Below are positions 56,356 through 64,000 of a stretch of DNA of 64,000 nt, piece by piece. The stretch lies in the NCBI GenBank assembly GCA_023614405.1, contig CM042688.1, positions 66,202,253 through 66,266,252 of the forward strand, written 5' to 3'. Numbering within the stretch: the stretch's first letter is position 1; every line of letters begins with the position of its first letter. The DNA is from Avena insularis. Its lineage: Eukaryota; Streptophyta; Magnoliopsida; Poales; Poaceae. The translations under genes and the position numbers were made by a program. The notes below the pieces were generated by a model. It was not told the origin of the DNA, made no database searches, and saw only the letters and a program-made list of their open reading frames with translations.

Positions 56356-57539
56356 CGTGAGGCACTAAAAATTTCACCATAAAACCTTAGGCATATAGTT
56401 TCTATATGATATATGAATGATCCTACGTGGAAAAATTCAATCCTAACGTGAGAAATCAATAGGAAAAATAAAACAAGCTTGAGTTCATCCACTAGATCAA
56501 TGTGAGAGTTTCAACCATGGAAATCTAAATATAAAGCATGGATAGGGAGAGAAACATACCGATTTGTTGATTCCCCTACTCAAACGAATGAAATCCGCGA
56601 AGAATCAAGAATTGTAGGTGGATTTTGAGAGGTTTGGAGAGAGAATATTTGAGAAATAATGAGGAGGGGTGAGAGACATAGCAGCCCTGGTGCAATTTTG
56701 TGGTCGCACCAAACTATACCACCGAAACTATACGGGCGGGTGATGTTGTTCCGCCCGTATAGTTGCGGAGGTGCCGCTAACTAGGGTTTTGTTATGCAGA
56801 AAACAGCTATACGGACGCAACTATACGGCCGGATCTCAATGATCCCGCCGTATAGTTGGTCGTTAAATCGTTTGTCCCTTGAGATAAATATCTAAAACAA
56901 GCATCGATATCTATACGACCAGAACTATATGGCCGGAATTTTTATTCCCGCCGTATAGTTGGTCGTTAAACTCTCAGTACTTTTCAGAAGATATTGTACG
57001 AAGGCATCGATATCTATACGACCGGAACTATATGGCCGGAATTTTTATTCCCGCCGTATAGTTGGTTGTTAAATTCTCCGTGCCTTCGAAGAAAATTTGT
57101 TGATGGCAAAGATATCTATATGACCGGAACTATACGGCTGGAATTTTTATTCCTGCCATATAGTTGGTCGTTAAACCATTAGTAGTCATCAAAAAAATTC
57201 TATTTCTTCAAGAATACCTTCTTATCCCAAAACTTAGCGAAATACCTTATTTTTAATAGAAAATTGATAGTAGAAACTGTCGACCAACATTAGCCTATTA
57301 AGAGCAAAATTTTAGCTTCTATAGATGAAAAACTCAAACTTTTATTTTTATTCTTATTCTATACTCATTCAGTCGATGTTTCTACTACTTTTTGACACCT
57401 ACATCTTCACGGGCGCGCTTCCGCAAGAATGTCTATGAAAAAGTGGTAGGAAGGCGATGAACTTTTTATTCTCTAGTTTATTTTATTGAAGAGATGGGTT
57501 GACTCCCATTAAGCATTTTATTAAGAATGGTTGAGTAAC
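56356..57539 (-). other. Y spacer between protease and 3' ORF
   Basis: Holds the tandem array described separately (56711-57180). The flanks are AT-rich with no coding signal and no RT/integrase remnant. TTGACTCCCATTAAGC (57489) resembles the block just downstream of the X protease. Confidence 0.65.
56711..57180. repeat. Tandem array of about 100-bp units with TATACGG/CCGTATA dyads
   Basis: Five units start near 56711, 56808, 56908, 57009 and 57112. Each has a left half ACTATA(C/T)GGCCGG, a spacer (AATTTTTATTCCCG in three units) and a right half CCGTATAGTTGGTCGTTAAA. The halves are inverted, so every unit can fold. The unit is also present once in the Y LTR; X has a GTACGG version of it. Confidence 0.88.
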
Positions 57540-58013
57540 TCAACCTCTTCTCTGTTCTCCAATTCTTACCTTGCGTTGCCCCTTATCAATGGCACTTACC
57601 ACATGTACTCGTTTTGCCGGTGGAATATATCTTTCTCCTGCTTCTAGCTTATTTGGAAAATACTGGATGATTTCAGCATCATAAACATTGAAGAATATCT
57701 TTCCCTCAGCACAATCAAATGATGCCCCTGCAGTACTAAGGAAAGGTCTCCCAAGTATTATGGATAATTTTTCATCTTCAGGCATCTCAAGAATAATAAA
57801 ATCAGTGGGAATAACATGCTCATCTATTCTAAGTAGAACATCCTCAATCATACCAACGGGTTGTTTAGTGGACTTGTCAGCCATCTGTAAAGTGATACTA
57901 GTAGGAGAATACTCCCCTAATCCTAACCTTTTATAGAGGGAGTATGGCATTACACTAACTCCTACTCCTAGATCACACAAGGCATTGTGAATATCAGTTT
58001 TACCTATTAGCAT
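57540..58013 (-). pseudogene. Y protease domain
   Basis: The open frame covers the aspartic protease: ALCDLGVGVSVMPYSLYKRL (Asp retained, LG in place of SG/TG), LQMADKSTKQPVGMIEDVLL, FIILEMPEDEKLSIILGRPF and STAGASFDCAEGKIFFNVYD. It ends RKVRIGEQRRG with a stop at 57540 and nothing of RT follows. It connects to gag through a short frameshifted zone near 58013. A degraded element, though this domain itself is intact. Confidence 0.82.
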
Positions 58014-59760
58014 GAAATAGTTAGTATTCCAGGATCTCTAGACTTAGACAACAGCTTCCCATTAGCAGGATAACTAGTTACCATGGCAACGGTTTGAGTT
58101 ATTTCTTTGTTTCTACTAAGAATATCACGGAGGAACTTAGAATAGGTAGGAACTTTTATTGCATCCGCAAATAGAATTTCCAGACGAAGGTCACTAAATG
58201 CCTTTGTAAAAGATGTATAAATTACCTGATCTGGTGCATTTTTTTCGATCTGGGTAAGGAAGCTTTTTCTCAACTGACTTATTCTTGTCTTTAAACTTTT
58301 GTGGGAAGTCAAGCTCTTTTGTTAATTTCTTTTGTTGTTGCTTATTGCTTTTATTATTTTCTATTACAACAACTTCATCTTCCTTGCTTATCTCCTTTTC
58401 TTCTCTTGGATCAACCATCTCTGCATCAGAGTCATAATGGTCATCCTTGGTTTGATCTTGTGTTTCAGTTTCATCTTGAGGATCCACACTTGTATCATCT
58501 TCTTGGCTTGCTTCGAGCAAGGCTTTTCCCTTTTGCTCTTTTTCAACTTCATATTTTGGTGGTCCTAATGGTCCTGTAACAACTGCACCTATTCTTGTGA
58601 CAACATTAGTAGAAACAGGAATATCTTTATCATCTCGAAGAAAAATTTGATAACCATATGCTATTTGTTCACACTGGGTATCAATCATACTAAGATACTT
58701 GTGAAATAATTTTATTTCTTGGCCAATCTCATCATAATTTTCCGCGAGTTCTGCCAAAATCTTTTTGTGTTTTTGAAAGTGCTTATGCAAGTTATTATGA
58801 GATTTTACTTATCGATGTTTTAATTCTTGAAAAACTTTTCTAGTTTCATCTTCTTCAGTTAAAACTTGTAACAAATCTACTTTGTTTTCCTTAACAAGTT
58901 TAGAAGGTATACCTTTTTCTTTCATTGTTTTGCGTACCTCAGGCATAAGATCAGGAGTTATCCGAAGTATCCCTTTTTCTAGCTTAGTGCCAAAATCAGG
59001 ATTATATAAAGAATCATTCTTAGCCCTAGTATACATCAATGCCAAACATTATTTAATAGTTAAAGTATTTATCGATCCTCCTGCTGAGAAGTCAAGCAAC
59101 TCTCTGCATTGAGTATTAAGACCGTGGTAAAATAAATGGCAAATAGTTGACTCAGAACAACCATGATTGGGAATGCTATTGATCATTCCAAAGAATCTAT
59201 CCTAGGCTTGTGGGTAGTTTTCTCCCACATTTTGACTAAAGTTGCCTATATTGTTTCTTAGTTCAGTTACCTTTTTAAAAGGGTTAAACCTGTTTATGAA
59301 TTTAACAATGCAGTTTTCCTAACATTTAATGTAATGGCGAGGGAGAGAATATAACTAGTCTAGAGCTTTACCTTTAAGAGATCATCGAAATAATTTTAGA
59401 CGAGAGAAGTCTCTTGGCAAACCTTTTGGTCCAAGCGATGTAATCACATCGTCGAACTCTCTAATATGTCTTCCTGGGTCTTCATCTTCCCTTCCACTGA
59501 AAGCTTTTTCCTACAAAATTTTAATAATTCCACCATCAAATCGATATTCTCTAACTCTAGGATTAGGGAATTCTGTTGGTTGTTTAAGAAATTCAGAACT
59601 TGGAGCGCTGTATTCTCTAAGAGTTTTCTCAGGTTTCACAGGAGATGTCCTATAAATAGACATGATTTCCATAATATCACTCAGGTTTTCAACTTCAACT
59701 TTATTCGATCTTAAAAGTTTTTCAATAATTTCTTCGCGCCTTTAAGCAGGCACGCGCCCA
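58014..59760 (-). pseudogene. Y gag, several stops
   Basis: Leftward from about 59740: SDIMEIMSIYRTSPVKPEKT, SAPSSEFLKQPTEFPNPRVR, a stop at 59513, SGREDEDPGRHIREFDDVIT, SRLKLFR-stop-SLKGKALD-stop (about 59383 and 59356; normally FPFSLKGKAKDW), RFNPFKKVTELRNNIGNFSQ, NSIPNHGCSESTICHLFYHG, DFSAGGSINT. The C-terminal part is a helical, Lys/Glu-rich region (58790-58200) with an acidic stretch (DSDAEMVDPREEKEISKEDE). The frame is largely kept across at least six stops, so decay is by point mutation. No CCHC knuckle seen. Confidence 0.82.
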
Positions 59761-59873
59761 ATCTAATCTGGTAGGTAGGTCCTACCAGAGCGTGTAGACC
59801 CTTTGAATCCTAGGGAGAACATTTTGTAGTAGCAACACCTAAAATGTCAAAATACAAACACTTAGCGCTTAGC

Positions 59874-59891
59874 TCCCCGGCAACGGCGCTA
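59874..59891 (-). other. Primer binding site of Y (tRNA-Asp type)
   Basis: On the minus strand AGCGCCGTTGCCGGGGA, one base off the tRNA-Asp complement found in A, ten bases after the LTR end. The spacer reads CGCTATTTTCT, as in A (AGCTATTTTC). Confidence 0.8.
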
Positions 59892-59901
59892 GAAAATAGC
59901 G

Positions 59902-60353
59902 TGATGTCTGCAAGTGCACAGATTGTTTGTAGCTAGTTTTGAAGCATATATATCTATCCTATAGGTAGCCCAAAGGTAAGTGTTTATGGGTGAAGTCTTT
60001 ATCACACCCGAAGTTCTCACAGGTCTTCGAGTGAATTGACTGCAAGTATTGAAATAAGAATGGGGTTTTGATTAAATGAGATGTATTTAAATAAAACTAA
60101 AATGTAAACTTCAGAAATATAAAGCATAAAAGTAAAGAACGACTTGATTGTTTGTTGTTTTCTGCAGATGGTAAAATAAGGCGAGGGGAGATTCAGTTCA
60201 TCGCGGTAGTGACTGTGCCAGGTGGATGAAAGATAAATGTAATAATTATAATCTTATAGGTATATGTGTAGGCGAGCAACCCATAATTAGTTGGAACTCC
60301 CCTTGGTAGATTTCATCCCGTCTTCAATAATTCTACTAGCTTGTTACCAAAAC
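59902..60353 (-). repeat. 5' LTR of Y, first part, interrupted by W
   Basis: 452 bp matching 52171-52622. The match stops at TTGTTACCAAAAC exactly where W begins; in the other LTR the sequence goes on CATGGCCAGACAC. The remainder should lie beyond W. Confidence 0.88.
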
Positions 60354-61170
60354 TGTTGGGGGATACCCCCGGGTAGGGTCACGCCGGAGTATAAAGGCTG
60401 AGTTAGCCAAGGTACGGCGCGGTCAAAGCGAAAGCTGGCCGGGTCTCCTCAAGGCATGCTAACTTACGGGGTAACCCGGCCTGGTGGGCATTTGCCCAAC
60501 AGTAACCCGACTAGCATAAAATATATGTCAGCTATGTTGATCTACCTTGTTTGTAGGTACCCACGTAGCCAGGTTAGCTACATGCTAGTCAGGATACCAC
60601 TTGGCTTTCAAAGGAAGGAAGGAATCTCTTGCTGGTCAAAAGGTGGCATTTGCCCACTAAAGCATGAGCGAAGCGGGCAGAGGAAAGGACCAACGGGGCA
60701 TGTCCAACAAAGGTGATGTAGCCAGTGTCGGCTGACGCAACCAATGTCGGCTGAAGCTAAAAGCAAAACAACACACAGAGGATTACGTCCATGGTCCGTA
60801 CTAACCGTTTAAAGTGAATAAAGAAGCATCTTGCTTTAGCCAAAGGGCATATTCGGGGAATATACCTCCACGTATGCCCTAGCTTTGTAACCTGGGCTCC
60901 CCTATATAAGGAGCATCAGGGCCTTTGTAGAGGAGGGATTATTTTCTCTGTCTAAGATAGAACTATGGAGCACTGTAGTGGGGAGGGGGTAAGAGAACTA
61001 GTCTCCTTCTCACGAATAGCTCTAGGAGCCCTTGTAATCCACCATTGGTAGAGTGAAAATATAAACACTTGTGTGTGGAATCACCACACTATCCCTCCCT
61101 AGATTTCTCTAGTGTACATTGGCCCCATCTTTAACCTATCCATGGCATCTTCCGTGCCACCACCATGACA
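60354..61170 (+). repeat. 5' LTR of W
   Basis: 817 bp, TGTTGGGGGATACCCCCGGG ... CACCACCATGACA. The first 20 bases are a near-perfect palindrome, as in V. Confidence 0.85.
60902..60910 (+). promoter_or_regulatory. TATA box in W LTR
   Basis: CCCCTATATAAGGAGC, a strong TATA box about 550 bases into the LTR, at the same relative place as in V. Confidence 0.65.
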
Positions 61171-61171
61171 G

Positions 61172-61190
61172 TTGGCGCCCACCGTGGGGC
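61172..61190 (+). other. Primer binding site of W (tRNA-Lys type)
   Basis: TTGGCGCCCACCGTGGGGC, one base after the LTR, identical to the V site. Confidence 0.87.
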
Positions 61191-63348
61191 TAGTGGCGCT
61201 AGCAGGAGTAAAAATCCGGACGGGAAACATCATCGACACCGGCGAGCGCATCGTCTCCAAGCTGGTTCAGCATTTTGGAGCGCTGGACTACATCAGCGAC
61301 AACGTTGGGAGCTTCGGCATGCATCCTCCTCCGCGCAACGACCTCTTCATCAAGCTTGGCGCCCACAAGGTCTACATTGGCATGGACGAGTCCTACGTTC
61401 ATCCGCAACACGTCGTCGAGGGAGGCGAGCCGCCTCTCAGTGCAGCTCGTGGTGCACGTATCATTTGCCCCACTAGCAGCGCTGCGGTCATGATGACCGC
61501 ACCAGACGCAGGAGCAAGCAAGGATCCGGTGCCAGATTCGTAGGCTATGCCAAAGCAGACAAGGTCTAGATTCCCTCCCTTAGAGAGACCAGAGAATGTA
61601 CTGCAGCAAGCGATAGATAGCTTAGCAACACCCATAGCTCTAGTAGTAGATCCGGCTCAGGTGCAGGCGGAGTTAGAGGAAACAAGGCAAAAGATGCTAG
61701 ATGGTGCAGAAAAAGTAGTTGAGTTGTAGCAGTCATTGAACATTACTCTGCGGGAGTATGCAAAGGCGAACCACATAGATGGTGTAAAGATCCGAGGTAG
61801 GAACCTGATTATGGAGATTGACAAGGAGTATGTGCCTAGGCCGGGTCAGATAGCTACGATAGTTACTGGAGGGCTCAAGAGGTATAATACCCCAGCAAAG
61901 AACCTCAGGGTTGTAAAAGCAGTTGTGTCCGAGTTAGAAGGCTTAACCGGAGAGGCGCGAGAAAGGCAATAGGAGAGAGTAAACCACTTGTTGAGGGTAA
62001 TGTGCCAGCTGAATGAGGAGATAAATAAGGTAAACCCGGCGCAGCCTGGAGCATCTCAGGTAGTTTATTCAACGAGAAACAACCCAACAAAATCTGTTGG
62101 AGCAGCATCTTCCCCTGGTCATGGCCCAAGGAGAGAAGAGGTGGTAACCTTGGGTAGAAGAGACAAACAGATGATCCCGCATGACCCGGTAAGGGCAGGA
62201 AAAGGAAAAGCAGTGCAAGTTGATGAAGATCACCATAGTGCCAACCGAGGTGAAGCTGGCCAGGGTAACCGCGACCAAGGCAATGCCGGTCAAAGGAACA
62301 CTATCAACGGCAATGCCGGACAACATGATCCGGCGGGAGCAGGAAAAAATGTACCTCGGCAACAGCAGCAACAGTACACACCTCAGCAGGAAAGAAGTGC
62401 AGGCTAGGCAATGCAGTAGCAATATGCTCGTCCGGATCTGGACAGGTACAATGACGGTTACTCGGCAATGGTCAACGACGGATTCCCTAGACCAGAGCAC
62501 CATGTGATTAGATCGAGGCTGGGGAACAGGAACTTGCAGCCGGATGACGCAAGGCTAAAACTGGACCAGATTTATAGGTCGAAAATGATCGAGGTACAAG
62601 GTCCTCCAGGTCCGGCATGCTTTGGACCTCCAATCATGAGGGAACCACCAGTACCGAACTTTCAGCTGGCTAGATGAACAAAGACCTACGATGGCTGCAC
62701 CAAGCTAGAGGACTGGCTCATTGACTATGCAATAGTAGTTAAAATCGCAACAGGTAATCTGAGATGGGCAGTGAGATATGTGCCCTAGATGTTGGAAGGA
62801 CCTGCAAGGGTTTGGTTGTACAACTTGCCACCAGGAAGCATCAACTATTGGCTAGATTTTGAGGAGCTATTCATCAGCAACTTCTCAAGCACCTACAAGA
62901 GGCCGAATAGGCCACAGACTTTGGTGTTATGCAGGCAAAGACCAAATGAGCCAGACCGAGATTTTATGACTCGATGGTGCAACGTGCGCAACTCATGTGA
63001 AGGGGTAATTGAATCACAAGCAATTGCATGGTTCGCCCAAGACTGTAGATATGGGAGTATGTTGTGGTAGAGGTTGCAGCGAGACATGCTAGTCACCTTA
63101 GTTGAGATGATCCTGATCACGGATTCATATGCCTTGGGAGACCCAACCTCGGCTAATGTCAAGCGAGACTAATGAGGAGTACTACAACATGGATGGCTCC
63201 AGATCATCTAGGAGGAATGTTTTCCAGGGTAAAAGATGGGATGAGCATCCATATTACAGATACAGCTCACACCAATTGGTGGATGTAGACCGAGATCAAC
63301 CCAATGTCGGTGCTAGCCAACGCTAGAAAACTAGAGGGCAGCACTAGC
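61191..63348 (+). pseudogene. W gag, broken
   Basis: N-terminal domain: GERIVSKLVQHFGALDYISD, PPPRNDLFIKLGAHKVYIGM (cf. FGEHRVYVV in V), stop at 61541. A helical part follows (DPAQVQAELEETRQKMLDGA), with stops at 61727 and 61970. A Gly/Asn/Gln-rich linker with repeated GNAGQ words (62260-62330) and a QQQQQ run comes next, stop at 62405. The capsid domain has DPLCK-like KLEDWLIDYA, stop at 62787, then GPARVWLYNLPPGSINYWLD, SNFSSTYKRPNRPQ and TRWCNVRNSCEGVIESQAIA, stop at 63068. A later frame carries SSRRNVFQGKRWDEHPYYRY, stop at 63346. A start codon is not identifiable at the expected place. Stops, with few frameshifts, dominate. Confidence 0.82.
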
Positions 63349-64000
63349 AACAAAAGGGTGAAGGAAAGAAGCCTTGGACTCCGGAACAGAAGAAACAGTG
63401 TCAGGAAAGAAAAGATCGTCCGAGGTACACGTCCGAGTCTATGTTGGACCAGCCTTGCAAATTCCATACGCTAAGTCTGAATAGTCCGGAGAACCATACG
63501 ACCCGACAATGTGAGTGGATGAGGAAGCTAGAGCAGGGTAGCTTGGGGAATGCTCAGGCACCTCGGAATGAAGCACCTCGCCATGATGCACCTCGAAGTG
63601 AAGCACCTCAGCAGCAATTGCCACAGGGGGAATGGGCAACAACTAATTTGCCTCCGCCTCCACCGAGGTATGAGAATCAGGAAAGAAGAGATGCAGTGCA
63701 TCAAGTGAATAACCAGCAACAGCAAGACCAAGGTTACCATGGTAATGAAGGAAGAAACGAGTACAGGGAGCATCACCAAAGCTACTGTGTGTTTACAATA
63801 GAAGAGACTAACAGAAAAAGTTTGCAGCATCGGCATATGGAGGTGAATGCAGTAATGCCTGCAGTGACGAGGTACATGCCTTGGTTGGATCAGGAGATTA
63901 CTAGGAGTATCAAGGATCATCCCAGGGTCATGCCGAGTCCTGGATCGTATGCGCTGGTGCTGGATCCGACGTTCATCAGTCTGAATATCAACGTGAGGTT
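63349..64000 (+). CDS. W gag knuckle and protease lead-in, partial
   Basis: Open from the stop at 63346 to the window end. SMLDQPCKFHTLSLNSPENH followed by TTRQCEW gives the same C-x2-H ... H-x4-C pattern as V. Four 15-bp repeats (63560-63615) encode APRNE/APRHD/APRSE/APQQQ. The frame continues with a PPPPPRYE block, FTIEETNRK and MEVNAVMPAVTRYMPWLDQE, then PGSYALVLDPTFISLNINV, homologous to the residues just before the protease active site in V. The active-site motif itself is beyond 64000. Confidence 0.78.

Larger units (their letters stand above)
52171..60353 (-). mobile_element. Element Y: Athila-like non-autonomous Gypsy element inserted in X gag
   Basis: LTRs at 52171-53631 (3') and 59902-60353 (5', interrupted by W). 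Leftward order: 5' LTR, tRNA-Asp-type PBS, gag, protease, repeat array, Athila-ORF1-like ORF, polypurine tract, 3' LTR. No RT, RNase H or integrase. LTR ends are TGATAGCTGT...CTTGCAGACATCA on the minus strand. The gag of X is open up to 52170, which proves insertion into coding sequence. Left flank AGCAT (52166-52170) should recur beyond W and the rest of the LTR, outside the window. Confidence 0.88.
60354..64000 (+). mobile_element. Element W: second Tat-lineage Gypsy element, 5' part only
   Basis: 5' LTR (60354-61170), tRNA-Lys PBS, decayed gag, CCHC-like knuckle and the start of the protease region, running off the window. It shares PBS, LTR start pattern and gag blocks with V (for example STYKRPNRP against DTYKRPGQP and NSCEGV in both) but is clearly a different family. 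Opposite orientation to V. Inserted in the Y 5' LTR; the left flank is AAAAC. Confidence 0.88.

Overview
The window is almost entirely nested transposable elements and looks like intergenic heterochromatin from a large-genome pooid grass (Triticeae, oat or ryegrass relatives). The main evidence is a BARE/Angela/WIS-type Copia LTR, Tat- and Athila-lineage Gypsy elements, a Sirevirus/Maximus-like Copia element, primer binding sites (PBS) matching plant tRNA-Lys, tRNA-Asp and tRNA-iMet, and LTR pairs with 5-bp target-site duplications (TSD). I see no intact host gene, rRNA, tRNA, CRISPR array or bacterial feature. Family names come from recognised motifs, not from a database search. The letters V, A, B, Z, C, X, Y and W are labels used only here.

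Layout. (1) 1-18778: a degenerate Tat-lineage Gypsy element on the minus strand (V). Its 5' LTR is at 17905-18778. Gag, protease, reverse transcriptase (RT), two RNase H domains and integrase run leftward to 10664, and a spliced antisense gene fragment (plus strand, 11-3136) lies beyond pol. V carries a tandem duplication of its RT region. It is interrupted at 3781-10259 by A, a plus-strand non-autonomous LTR element with one intact small ORF and a perfect TSD (taggc). (2) 18779-21955: a BARE/Angela-type Copia LTR (B, minus strand), cut by V on the left and holding a 1.6-kb CACTA-like DNA element (19528-21169). (3) 21956-27011: a LINE 3' remnant (minus) with a 48-bp-arm fold-back, then about 3.6 kb with no recognised gene. 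(4) 27012 to at least 45300: a Maximus/Sirevirus-like Copia element (Z, minus). Its 3' LTR is split by C, a complete 10.75-kb gag-only Copia element on the plus strand (27875-38625, TSD gcctt). Z has an extra ORF downstream of pol and a broken pol. (5) 45301-52170: Athila-like element X (minus) inserted in Z integrase. (6) 52171-60353: a related Athila-like element Y (minus) inserted in X gag. X and Y both keep gag-protease and a 3' ORF and lack RT and integrase. (7) 60354-64000: the 5' part of a second Tat element (W, plus) inserted in the 5' LTR of Y and running off the window.

The insertion order is readable: Z is older than C and X, X older than Y, Y older than W; B is older than V and V older than A. 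Almost all coding regions carry stops or frameshifts; the clear exception is the 180-residue ORF of A. A, X and C look like elements that would depend on proteins supplied in trans, and so does Y.
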